In this document: positions 1-8,443 of the stretch, piece by piece | Layout of the letters: every line of letters begins with the position of its first letter | Position numbering within the stretch: the stretch's first letter is position 1 | Source: Pseudomonas sp. LD120 | GTDB taxonomy: Bacteria; Pseudomonadota; Gammaproteobacteria; Pseudomonadales; Pseudomonadaceae | Reading direction: 5' to 3' | Length of the DNA: 64,000 nt | Assembly (NCBI RefSeq): GCF_009861525.1 | Contig: NZ_WVHL01000005.1 | Location: 744,001 to 808,000 of the forward strand | Program-made: the position numbers and the translations under genes | The notes under the pieces: generated by a model | What the model was told of the DNA's origin: nothing | The model's database searches: none | The model's input: the letters and a program-made list of their open reading frames with translations, nothing else

Positions 1-1400
1 CGCTTGAGCCCGGCGCCGCCGTTCTGCGCCAGCTTGCGCCCCAGCAGGTCGAGGGACTGGATGCCGTGGGTGCCTTCGTGGATCGGGTTCAGGCGGTTGT
101 CGCGGTAGTACTGCTCCACCGGGTATTCCCGGGTGTAGCCGTGGCCGCCGAGAATCTGGATTGCCAGCTCGTTGGCCTTGAGGCAGAACGCCGACGGCCA
201 GGATTTGACGATCGGGGTCAGCAGGTCCAGCAGTTCGTGGGCCTGCTGGCGCCCGGCCTCGTCGGCCAGGGTGGTGGTGTCGTCGAACAGCCGCGCCGCG
301 TACAGCCCCAGGTCGAAGGCGCCTTCGACGTAGGCCTTCTGGGTCAGCAGCATGCGCCGCACATCGGCGTGCTGGATGATGGCAACCGGTGCAGTGGTCG
401 GGTCCTTGCTGTCCGGCAGACGACCTTGGGGGCGTTCGCGGGCGTACTCCAGGGAATACAGGTAGCCGGCGTAGCCGAGCATCACTGCGCCCATGCCGAC
501 GCCGATCCGCGCCTCATTCATCATCTGGAACATGTAGCTCAGGCCGTGATGAGGCTGGCCCACCAGATACCCCACGCAATGGCCGTTGTCGCCGAAGTTC
601 AGCGCCGTGGAGGTGGTGCCGCGCCAGCCCATCTTGTGAAACAGCCCGGCCAGCAGCACATCGTTGCGTGGCCCCAGGCTGCCGTCGTCGTTGACCAGGA
701 ACTTGGGCACGATAAACAGCGAAATGCCTTTCACCCCGGGCGGTGCGTCCGGCAGCTTGGCCAGGACCATGTGCACGATGTTCTCTGACAGCGGGTGGTC
801 GCCGCCGGAAATGAAGATCTTGTTGCCCTTGAGCCGGTAGCTGCCATCACCGGCGGGCTCGGCGCGGGTGCGGATGTCTGACAGCGACGACCCGGCATGG
901 GGCTCGGTCAGGGCCATGGTGCCGAAGAAGCGACCGTCGATCATCGGTTGCAGGAAGCGCTGTTTCTGCTCCTCGGTGCCGAAGCTTTCGATCAGGTTGG
1001 CCGCGCCCATGGTCAGGAATGGATACGAGGTGGTGGCGGCGTTGGCCGCCTGGAAGTGGGCGAAGCAGGCTTGGGACAGCAGGGTCGGCAACTGCATGCC
1101 GCCGGCCTCGAAGCTGCGGGTTGCATTCAGGAAACCGGCCTCGAGAAAGGCGTCCACTGCGGGTTTGACCTCGGGGATCAGGATCGCCTGGCCGTCTTCA
1201 TAGCGAGGCTCATTTTCATCACCCTTGCGGTTGTGCGGGGCGAAGAGCTTCTCGGCGATGCTACGGGCCGTGCCCAGGGCGGCGTCGAAGGTTTCACGGT
1301 TGTGCTCGGCAAACCGCTCGCGCTGGGTCAGGCCCTCGGCGTCGAGTACCTCATACAGTTCAAAGGCCAGATTGCGGGAACTGAGCAACGTCTCGGACAT
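1..1400 (-). CDS. Acyl-CoA dehydrogenase (3' end outside window)
   Basis: The reverse strand from the ATG at 1400 reads MSETLLSSRNLAFELYEV and stays open to the window edge (about 466 codons seen). The family is normally about 600 residues with an extra C-terminal domain, so roughly a quarter is missing. Visible acyl-CoA dehydrogenase signatures include an ALTEPHAGSSLSDIRT stretch (FAD/substrate-binding loop) and, near the edge, QILGGHGYTREYPVEQ followed by NPIHEGTHGIQ, the usual FAD-binding C-terminal helix region. It would oxidise acyl-CoA to enoyl-CoA and pass electrons to ETF. It lies downstream of putA on the same strand but is separated from it by a terminator and a REP-like repeat. Chain-length specificity cannot be read from the sequence. 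Confidence 0.9.
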   Translation of the reverse strand, partial: MSETLLSSRNLAFELYEVLDAEGLTQRERFAEHNRETFDAALGTARSIAEKLFAPHNRKGDENEPRYEDGQAILIPEVKPAVDAFLEAGFLNATRSFEAGGMQLPTLLSQACFAHFQAANAATTSYPFLTMGAANLIESFGTEEQKQRFLQPMIDGRFFGTMALTEPHAGSSLSDIRTRAEPAGDGSYRLKGNKIFISGGDHPLSENIVHMVLAKLPDAPPGVKGISLFIVPKFLVNDDGSLGPRNDVLLAGLFHKMGWRGTTSTALNFGDNGHCVGYLVGQPHHGLSYMFQMMNEARIGVGMGAVMLGYAGYLYSLEYARERPQGRLPDSKDPTTAPVAIIQHADVRRMLLTQKAYVEGAFDLGLYAARLFDDTTTLADEAGRQQAHELLDLLTPIVKSWPSAFCLKANELAIQILGGHGYTREYPVEQYYRDNRLNPIHEGTHGIQSLDLLGRKLAQNGGAGLK

Positions 1401-1505
1401 GGCGGCATACCTGTTGGTTAGGGAGTGACCGAGTCTAGGCGTGTGAATAAAGGTTGGATAGCAAGATTGATGTGGGTGATAAAGATGCCAAACAGACACA
1501 GCCCC

Positions 1506-1600
1506 TGTAGCCGCTGCCGAAGGCTTCGATAAGTCCCGCGGGGACTTCGGCGGCGATGAAATCGCTACGGCCGTTGCGGCCGGTCGCAGTCTGCGGCAGA
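1506..1600. repeat. REP-like dispersed element
   Basis: A GC-rich, partly palindromic stretch beginning TAGCCGCTGCCGAAGGCT recurs at 7652 (TAGCCGCTGCCGAAGGCTGC). Both copies are extragenic and beside terminators, as is typical of Pseudomonas REP sequences. It fills most of the gap between putA and the acyl-CoA dehydrogenase gene. Confidence 0.6.
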
Positions 1601-1617
1601 GGGAAATTGCATCGGGC

Positions 1618-1645
1618 AAAAAAAGAGCGCCGGTGAGGGCGCTCT
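1618..1645 (-). terminator. Intrinsic terminator of putA
   Basis: Read on the reverse strand, AGAGCGC and GCGCTCT arms with a short loop are followed by a run of seven T. It begins about 25 nt after the putA stop codon. Confidence 0.85.
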
Positions 1646-1669
1646 GTTCCATGCCGCTGACTATCGGCT

Positions 1670-4600
1670 TCAGCCGATGGTCATCAGGCTGGCGTTGCCG
1701 CCGGCCGCTGCGGTGTTGACGCTCAAGGCGCGCTCGATCACCAGGCGTTCCAGGGCAATTGCGGTTTCGCCCTGGGACAGGCCCTGGACGCCGACGATGG
1801 CACCGGCACGCTGAGCGACCTGCTGGCAGACGCCGCGCAGTTGGTCAGAGTCGCCGTGATGCAGGACCGCGTCGAATACCACTTCGTCCTTGGTCCAATC
1901 GGCCACGCGCTGGATGCGTGCTTGCACGTCCTTCGGCAGGCGGGCGAACAACGCCTTGCTGAGGTCGCTTTCCGGCCACACCGCCGAACCGCCGACGGCC
2001 AGTACGGCCGCCAGTTGAGTCAGCAGGTCGCCCTCGACCTCCGCCAGGCACAGCACGTGCTCGCGGGGCAGGATGGCGTAGCTGTTGCGTTCGCCAGTCG
2101 GGCCGGTCAGTTGCCGGGTGATGCCGCTTTGCGACTGGCCGGCAAACTGTTTGCACAGGCCCGCCAGTTCCGCCAGCTTGTTGCTCTCGGCCCAGGCTTG
2201 CAGGGCATTGAGCGGCTTGCTGAAGACTTCGCGCAGGCGCAGGTCCGGGGCGTTCTCGGCATCGGCGCGGGCGAAGGATTGCTCGATGGCATCCACTGGA
2301 CGGGTCGACAGCAAGCGGTACAGGTACAGCGGGCCACCGGCTTTCGGGCCAGTGCCCGACAGGCCTTCGCCGCCGAACGGCTGCACGCCGACCACGGCAC
2401 CGACGATGTTGCGGTTGACGTAGACGTTACCGGCGTTGACGTTGTCCACCACCTTGGCGATGGTCTCGTCGATCCGGGTGTGCACACCCAGGGTCAGGCC
2501 ATAGCCGGAGGCGTTGATCTGGGCGATCAACTGGTCGATGTCCTTGCGCTTGTAGCGCACCACGTGCAGCACCGGGCCGAAGATCTCGCGCTGCAGCTCA
2601 TCGAAGCTTTCCAGCTCGATCAGGGTCGGCATGACAAAGGTGCCGCGCTTGCACTCTTCGCTGTCGGCAATGGCCATCTGGTACACGCTGCGACCTTTGT
2701 CGCGCATGGCCTGGATGTGCTTCTCGATGCCGGCCTTGGCTTCGGCGTCGATCACCGGGCCGATGTCCACCGACAGGCGCTCCGGGTTGCCCAGGCGGTT
2801 TTCGGCCATGGCGCCCTTGAGCATTTCGACCACGCGGTCGGCGGAATCTTCCTGCAGGCACAGCACACGCAGGGCCGAGCAGCGCTGACCGGCACTGTCG
2901 AATGCCGAGGACACCACGTCGATGACCACTTGTTCGGTCAGGGCCGAGGAATCGACGATCATGGCGTTCTGGCCACCGGTCTCGGCGATCAGCGGGATCG
3001 GCCGACCCTGGTTGTCCAGGCGCCCGGCGATATTGCGTTGCAGCAGGCGCGCGACTTCGGTGGAACCGGTGAACATCACACCTTTGACGCGCTCGTCACC
3101 CACCAGGCGGGCACCGACGCTTTCGCCCTGGCCCGGCAGCAGTTGCAGCACGCCTTCGGGAATCCCGGCTTCCAGCAGCAGGCGCACGGCTTGAGCCGCT
3201 ACCAGCGGCGTCTGTTCGGCCGGCTTGGCCAGTACCGGGTTGCCGGCGGCCAGGGCGGCGGCCACCTGGCCACTGAAGATCGCCAGCGGGAAGTTCCACG
3301 GGCTGATGCACACCACAGGACCCAGCGGACGGTGGGCGTCGTTGCTGAAATCATTGCGGGCCTGCACCGCGTAGTAGCGCAGGAAGTCCACGGCTTCACG
3401 CACTTCGGCGATGGCGTTGGCGAAGGTCTTGCCGGCCTCGCGGGCCAGCAGGCCCATCAGCGGCTGGATCTCGCCTTCCATCAGGTCGGCGGCGCGTTCC
3501 AGGATCGCGGCGCGTTCGGCCGGCGGTGTGGCCTGCCAGATCGGCGCGGCGTTCAGCGCGCACTGGATGGCGTTGTCGACGTCTTCGACCGTGGCTTCCT
3601 GGACGTGACCGACCACATCGCGATGATCCGACGGGTTGAGGACCGGTGCCGGGGTTTCGCTGCTGGCGGCGCAACCGAGCATCGGCGCGGCTTTCCAGTG
3701 GTTGTGAGCGGTGGCCAGCAGGGCGCAGGACAACGACGCCAGGCGGTGTTCGTTGGCCATGTCGATGCCGGCGGAGTTGGCGCGCTCGGCGCCATACAGG
3801 TCACGCGGCAACGGAATGCGCGGGTGCGGCAGACCGAAGCCGCCTTCCAGGGTGGCCATCTGCTCGATCTGGGTCACCGGGTCGGCTACCAACTCTTGAA
3901 TCGAGATCGACTGGTCGGCAATGCGGTTGACGAAGGAGGTATTGGCGCCGTTTTCCAGCAGTCGACGAACCAGGTAGGCCAGCAGGGTCTCGTGGGTGCC
4001 GACCGGTGCGTACACGCGGCACGGACGGTTCAGCTTGCCATCGGCGACCTTGCCCACCACTTGCTCGTACAGCGGTTCGCCCATGCCGTGCAGGCACTGG
4101 AACTCGTACTGGCCGGGGTAATAGTTCTGACCGGCAATGTGGTAGATCGCCGACAGGGTGTGGGCGTTGTGGGTGGCGAACTGCGGGTAGATGACTTCCG
4201 GCACCGACAGCAGTTTGCGTGCGCAAGCGATGTACGACACGTCGGTGTACACCTTGCGGGTGTAGACCGGGTAGCCTTCCAGGCCCTCGACCTGGGCGCG
4301 CTTGATCTCGCTGTCCCAGTAGGCGCCCTTCACCAGGCGGATCATCAGGCGGTGACGGCTGCGGCGGGCCAGATCGATCACGTAGTCGATCACATACGGG
4401 CAGCGCTTCTGGTAGGCCTGGATCACGAAGCCGATGCCGTTCCAGCCGCTCAACTGCGGCTCGAAGCACAGGCGCTCCAGCAGGTCCAGGGACAGCTCCA
4501 GGCGGTCCGCTTCCTCGGCGTCGATGTTCAGGCCGATGTCGTATTGCTTGGCCAGCAGGGTCAGCGACAGCAGGCGCGGGTACAGCTCTTCCATGACGCG

Positions 4601-5623
4601 TTCGTACTGGGCGCGGCTGTAACGCGGGTGCAGGGCCGACAGCTTGATGGAGATGCCCGGGCCTTCATAGATGCCACGACCGTGGGAAGCCTTGCCAATG
4701 GAATGGATGGCTTGCTCGTAGGACGCCAGGTATTTCTGTGCGTCATGCTCGGTCAGTGCGGCTTCGCCGAGCATGTCGTAGGAATAGCGGAAGCCTTTGC
4801 TTTCAAACTTGCTGGCATTGGCCAGGGCTTCGGCGATGGTCTCGCCGGTGACGAACTGCTCGCCCATCAGGCGCATGGCCATGTCCACGCCCTTGCGGAT
4901 CATCGGCTCGCCGCTTTTGCCGATGATGCGGCTCAGCGAAGACGTCAGTCCTGCCTCGTTGTGGGTCGATACCAGCTTGCCGGTGAGCAGCAGTCCCCAG
5001 GTGGCGGCGTTGACGAACAGCGACGGGCTGTTGCCCAGGTGTGGTTGCCAGTTGCCGTTGCTGATCTTGTCGCGGATCAGCGCGTCACGGGTACCTTTGT
5101 CCGGGATACGCAACAGGGCTTCGGCCAGGCACATCAGCGCCACGCCTTCCTGGGACGACAGGGAGAACTCCTGCAGCAGGCCCTGAACGATACCGGCACG
5201 GCCGCCGGCGCTCTTCTGGTTGCGCAGTTTTTCGGCGATCGAGGCGGCCAGCTTGTTGGCGGCTTCGGCCGTTTCGGCCGGCAGGCGCGCCTGCTCCAGC
5301 AGCATCGGCACCACTTCTGGTTCTGGGCGGCGGTAGGCGGCGGTGATCGAGGCGCGCAGCACCGATTGCGGGAGGATGCTCTCGGCGAATTCGAGGAAGC
5401 ACTGGTGCGCGTGATCAGTCTGCACCTCGCCAGCATCGTCGCCGTCTTTGGCGGTGGCACTGCTCAGCTCGGTCAGGGTTGCACCACCCTCGAGTTTTTC
5501 CAGGTAATTGAAAATCGCCTGCTTGATCAGCCAGTGCGGCGTACGATCGATCGAGGTCGCGGCGGCTTTGAGGCGCTCGCGGGTTGGGTCGTCGAGTTTG
5601 ACCCCAAGGGTGGTGGTAGCCAT
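1670..5623 (-). CDS. putA: PutA, trifunctional proline dehydrogenase / P5C dehydrogenase / repressor
   Basis: A 1317-residue protein oxidises proline to pyrroline-5-carboxylate (FAD) and then to glutamate (NAD+). Order of domains: ribbon-helix-helix DNA-binding region in residues 1-47 (MATTTLGVKLDDPTRERL), proline dehydrogenase barrel (about 200-560, with RRSRHRLMIRLVKGAYWDSE), aldehyde dehydrogenase (about 600-1100, with ISPWNFPLAIF, FTGSTEVA, ETGGQNAMIVD and the catalytic Cys in SAGQRCSALR), and a C-terminal extension. The ATG at 5623 is chosen because GAGGA lies just upstream and the product starts at the RHH domain; the open frame extends 12 codons further. The RHH domain implies autogenous control with putP through the boxes in 5694-5934. 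Length and motifs match trifunctional (type B) PutA. Confidence 0.97.
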   Translation of the reverse strand: MATTTLGVKLDDPTRERLKAAATSIDRTPHWLIKQAIFNYLEKLEGGATLTELSSATAKDGDDAGEVQTDHAHQCFLEFAESILPQSVLRASITAAYRRPEPEVVPMLLEQARLPAETAEAANKLAASIAEKLRNQKSAGGRAGIVQGLLQEFSLSSQEGVALMCLAEALLRIPDKGTRDALIRDKISNGNWQPHLGNSPSLFVNAATWGLLLTGKLVSTHNEAGLTSSLSRIIGKSGEPMIRKGVDMAMRLMGEQFVTGETIAEALANASKFESKGFRYSYDMLGEAALTEHDAQKYLASYEQAIHSIGKASHGRGIYEGPGISIKLSALHPRYSRAQYERVMEELYPRLLSLTLLAKQYDIGLNIDAEEADRLELSLDLLERLCFEPQLSGWNGIGFVIQAYQKRCPYVIDYVIDLARRSRHRLMIRLVKGAYWDSEIKRAQVEGLEGYPVYTRKVYTDVSYIACARKLLSVPEVIYPQFATHNAHTLSAIYHIAGQNYYPGQYEFQCLHGMGEPLYEQVVGKVADGKLNRPCRVYAPVGTHETLLAYLVRRLLENGANTSFVNRIADQSISIQELVADPVTQIEQMATLEGGFGLPHPRIPLPRDLYGAERANSAGIDMANEHRLASLSCALLATAHNHWKAAPMLGCAASSETPAPVLNPSDHRDVVGHVQEATVEDVDNAIQCALNAAPIWQATPPAERAAILERAADLMEGEIQPLMGLLAREAGKTFANAIAEVREAVDFLRYYAVQARNDFSNDAHRPLGPVVCISPWNFPLAIFSGQVAAALAAGNPVLAKPAEQTPLVAAQAVRLLLEAGIPEGVLQLLPGQGESVGARLVGDERVKGVMFTGSTEVARLLQRNIAGRLDNQGRPIPLIAETGGQNAMIVDSSALTEQVVIDVVSSAFDSAGQRCSALRVLCLQEDSADRVVEMLKGAMAENRLGNPERLSVDIGPVIDAEAKAGIEKHIQAMRDKGRSVYQMAIADSEECKRGTFVMPTLIELESFDELQREIFGPVLHVVRYKRKDIDQLIAQINASGYGLTLGVHTRIDETIAKVVDNVNAGNVYVNRNIVGAVVGVQPFGGEGLSGTGPKAGGPLYLYRLLSTRPVDAIEQSFARADAENAPDLRLREVFSKPLNALQAWAESNKLAELAGLCKQFAGQSQSGITRQLTGPTGERNSYAILPREHVLCLAEVEGDLLTQLAAVLAVGGSAVWPESDLSKALFARLPKDVQARIQRVADWTKDEVVFDAVLHHGDSDQLRGVCQQVAQRAGAIVGVQGLSQGETAIALERLVIERALSVNTAAAGGNASLMTIG

Positions 5624-5693
5624 ATTTTTATCCTCATGTTTGCCACGCACGTGTGGCATCAGCTGGCGGCAAGATTATCCGTGCGCTGAAATA

Positions 5694-5711
5694 GGTGCAA
5701 CCGGGTGCAAC
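5694..5711. promoter_or_regulatory. Tandem PutA-type operator boxes near putA
   Basis: Two TGCAAC hexamers (5696-5701 and 5706-5711; GTTGCA on the other strand) lie exactly 10 bp apart, one helical turn, about 75-90 bp upstream of the putA start. GTTGCA is the recognition core known for the E. coli PutA ribbon-helix-helix domain. Function here is inferred. Confidence 0.6.
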
Positions 5712-5858
5712 CCATTTTTGCGCGGAAAAACCGGCAACTCGTCAGGAAGTTAAAGACCGCCTCCTGGCGCTTGTATCGACTTGGTGCATTTAATTCTGTC
5801 AGGTGGTTTTTTTGCTCCAAAAAGGAGCAAAAAAGTTGCTGTCGTCGGTAAATGCGAC

Positions 5859-5934
5859 AAGGTGCAACTTAATTGGGTGAAACTGGTTGCACCTTATTCA
5901 ATTTGTTGAATAGGATTCGCGCCCAAGGTGCAAC
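5859..5934. promoter_or_regulatory. PutA-type operator cluster near putP
   Basis: Three GTTGCA/TGCAAC hexamers occur at 5863-5868, 5886-5891 and 5929-5934. The first two form a perfect inverted repeat with arms AAGGTGCAAC (5859-5868) and GTTGCACCTT (5886-5895). A further palindrome, TTCAATTTGTTGAA, is at 5897-5910. With the tandem pair at 5694-5711, five boxes lie in the 465-bp putA-putP intergenic region, consistent with PutA repressing both divergent genes. No clear -35/-10 pair could be assigned. Confidence 0.6.
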
Positions 5935-6088
5935 CGGTCGTTCGCGAGTCCGTTCACCGGCCAATGGCTTTCCTGGGGAAACATTGGTCATAAAATGTGC
6001 GGAATACCGAATCGTCTCCCAAACTGTAATGGCTGGGTGGCGGTTGTGCTAACCGCCGCTACATAAAAACAAAGCCAGGGCGAACTCA

Positions 6089-7573
6089 ATGAGTGCAAGC
6101 AATCCAACCTTGATCACCTTCGTGATCTACATCGCAGCAATGGTGCTGATCGGCTTCATGGCCTATCGCTCCACCAACAACCTGTCTGACTATATTCTCG
6201 GTGGTCGCAGCCTGGGCAGCGTGGTTACCGCGCTTTCCGCCGGCGCTTCCGACATGAGCGGCTGGCTGTTGATGGGCCTGCCGGGCGCCATCTACATGTC
6301 CGGCCTGTCTGAGAGCTGGATCGCCATCGGCCTGGTCATCGGTGCTTACCTGAACTGGCTGTTCGTTGCCGGACGCCTGCGGGTACAGACTGAGCACAAC
6401 GGTGATGCACTGACTCTGCCGGACTACTTCTCCAGCCGTTTCGAAGATAAAAGCGGCCTGCTGCGGATCATCTCTGCGGTGGTCATCCTGGTGTTCTTCA
6501 CCATCTACTGCGCTTCTGGCATCGTCGCCGGTGCCCGTCTGTTCGAAAGCACCTTCGGCATGTCTTATGAGACGGCGTTGTGGGCTGGCGCGCTGGCGAC
6601 CATTGCTTACACCTTTATCGGTGGTTTTCTAGCGGTGAGCTGGACTGATACCGTACAAGCCACGTTGATGATTTTCGCCTTGCTGCTGACGCCGATCATC
6701 GTGCTGCTGGCCACCGGCGGTGTCGACACCACCTTCCTGGCCATCGCGGCCAAGGACCCTACCAGCTTCGACATGTTCAAGAATGCCTCCTTCATCGGCG
6801 TGATCTCGCTGATGGGCTGGGGCCTGGGGTACTTCGGCCAGCCACACATCCTGGCGCGTTTCATGGCTGCAGACTCGGTCAAGTCGATCGCCAAGGCGCG
6901 TCGCATCTCCATGACCTGGATGATCCTGTGCCTGGGTGGCACCGTGGCTGTGGGCTTCTTCGGTATCGCCTACTTCTCGGCGCACCCTGAAGTGGCCGGT
7001 CCGGTGACTGAAAACCCTGAGCGGGTATTCATTGAGCTGGCCAAGCTGCTGTTCAATCCATGGGTTGCTGGCGTGCTGCTGTCGGCCATTCTGGCGGCCG
7101 TGATGAGCACCTTGAGCTGCCAATTGCTGGTGTGCTCCAGCGCCCTGACCGAAGACTTCTATAAAGCCTTCTTGCGTAAACACGCCTCCCAGCGCGAGCT
7201 GGTGTGGGTCGGTCGCGCCATGGTGCTGGCGGTGGCGCTGATCGCCATTGCCATGGCGGCCAACCCGGACAACCGCGTTCTGGGTCTGGTGAGCTACGCT
7301 TGGGCCGGTTTCGGCGCCGCCTTCGGTCCTGTGGTGTTGATCTCGGTGATGTGGAAAGGCATGACCCGCGACGGCGCGCTGGCTGGCATCATCGTCGGTG
7401 CGGTTACCGTGATCCTGTGGAAGCACTTCGCCCTGCTGGGTCTGTACGAAATCATCCCGGGCTTCCTCTTTGCCAGCGTGGCGATCCTGCTGGTGAGTAA
7501 GATGGGCGCACCGACCGCTGGCATGATTCAGCGTTTTGAAGCGGCCGAGAAAGATTTCAAGTTCAATCAGTGA
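6089..7573 (+). CDS. putP: PutP, sodium/proline symporter
   Basis: A 494-residue, strongly hydrophobic protein of the sodium:solute symporter family (about 13 membrane segments expected). The N-terminus (TLITFVIYIAAMVLIGFMAY), the GGRSLGSVVTALSAGASDMSGW segment and FGQPHILARFMA are typical of PutP. It imports proline with Na+ for use by PutA. The ATG at 6089 has AGGGCGA upstream and the length matches the family. It is divergent from putA, and the shared intergenic region carries PutA-type boxes, so joint proline-responsive control is expected. A strong terminator follows. Confidence 0.96.
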   Translation: MSASNPTLITFVIYIAAMVLIGFMAYRSTNNLSDYILGGRSLGSVVTALSAGASDMSGWLLMGLPGAIYMSGLSESWIAIGLVIGAYLNWLFVAGRLRVQTEHNGDALTLPDYFSSRFEDKSGLLRIISAVVILVFFTIYCASGIVAGARLFESTFGMSYETALWAGALATIAYTFIGGFLAVSWTDTVQATLMIFALLLTPIIVLLATGGVDTTFLAIAAKDPTSFDMFKNASFIGVISLMGWGLGYFGQPHILARFMAADSVKSIAKARRISMTWMILCLGGTVAVGFFGIAYFSAHPEVAGPVTENPERVFIELAKLLFNPWVAGVLLSAILAAVMSTLSCQLLVCSSALTEDFYKAFLRKHASQRELVWVGRAMVLAVALIAIAMAANPDNRVLGLVSYAWAGFGAAFGPVVLISVMWKGMTRDGALAGIIVGAVTVILWKHFALLGLYEIIPGFLFASVAILLVSKMGAPTAGMIQRFEAAEKDFKFNQ

Positions 7574-7605
7574 GTGAACGCCCCTGATTCCTAGGGCGTT
7601 GAACA

Positions 7606-7641
7606 ACGGCCCGCTGCGTTACCGCAGCGGGCCGTTTTTTT
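7606..7641 (+). terminator. Intrinsic terminator of putP
   Basis: ACGGCCCGCTGCG (7606-7618) pairs perfectly with CGCAGCGGGCCGT (7623-7635) around a 4-nt loop and is followed by a T run, 33 nt after the putP stop. Confidence 0.93.
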
Positions 7642-7651
7642 GAGGTTCGTA

Positions 7652-7795
7652 TAGCCGCTGCCGAAGGCTGCGAACGAGCGGGGTGGCACTCCGACGCAGC
7701 GGTCGCGGCGCTCGCAAGGACGCCAAAGGGGCGTCTGCAGAGCACCAAACAAGGCCTTGTAGGCTTTCGCGCAGCCACGGCTCGGCTGCGGCTAA
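7652..7795. repeat. REP-like pair between putP and the DUF2165 gene
   Basis: The stretch begins TAGCCGCTGCCGAAGGCTGC and ends with GGCTGCGGCTA, the approximate inverse of its start, so it looks like two REP units in opposite orientation. The first unit matches the element at 1506. No gene is visible in it. Confidence 0.55.
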
Positions 7796-7798
7796 GGG

Positions 7799-8293
7799 TC
7801 AGTGCAGTTCGGCGTCGGGCTGGTTGAGGAAGATCAACACGCCAAGGATCGCCATGTAGAACTTGAACGCCGCGTCCTGGCCATTCCAGGTCGGTGACTG
7901 CCACATCATGAACCACTCACCGCCCACCACCATGAAGCCGAAGAACCACACGCAAAAGCCCAGGCAGAAGCCGGCAATGGCCCAGCTCTTGGAGCGATTG
8001 AAGTAGCTGGCGACACCGTGCCGTGCCAGCCACAGGCGCAATGCCCCGAAGACCAGCAGCACGCCGGTCAGGGCTTCGCCGCCAATGATCAGCCAGTAAC
8101 CGGCATTCCACAGCAACGGTTGGGTCAGCGCGCGCTCGGTGGCGGTGTTGCCGGGAAACACGTTGTCCATGCTCAGTACATGCTGGACGAAGGCGAAGTT
8201 GGAGCCGTAGTCGCTGATGTTGTTGTAGGCCACCAGCAAAGCGAAGGCGGCTACCGCCAGGGTCATGGTGATTTTTACGTAACGCACAATCAT
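7799..8293 (-). CDS. DUF2165 family small membrane protein
   Basis: A 164-residue protein with four likely membrane segments (about 8-24, 63-83, 105-127 and 140-156). The pattern of YVKITMTLAVAAFALLVAYN at the start, QHVLSMDNVFP, and WFFGFMVVGGEWFMMWQS matches DUF2165, a family of unknown function found in proteobacterial inner membranes. The ATG at 8293 has AAGGA seven bases upstream. It stands alone between a REP pair and metY. No role can be assigned from the sequence. Confidence 0.8.
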   Translation of the reverse strand: MIVRYVKITMTLAVAAFALLVAYNNISDYGSNFAFVQHVLSMDNVFPGNTATERALTQPLLWNAGYWLIIGGEALTGVLLVFGALRLWLARHGVASYFNRSKSWAIAGFCLGFCVWFFGFMVVGGEWFMMWQSPTWNGQDAAFKFYMAILGVLIFLNQPDAELH

Positions 8294-8443
8294 GTTGGGG
8301 TCCTTTTAGGGTGAGAAATGATCCTGGGGGCTGATGGTTGGGGAAAGCGTTGGTGCCAACGCGGTTTGCATGACCCAGGCCTCGATGGCCCGGGCCCGGG
8401 GAGCAGTGGGTCGCGGCCGACGGCTGGCGACCCAGCTTGGGAG

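Noticed and set aside
1841..5689. A 1282-codon open frame on the + strand over putA
   Set aside because: It is the mirror of the putA codons in a GC-rich genome; the product is low-complexity (many H, Q, G, R) with no recognisable domain, and putA is certain.
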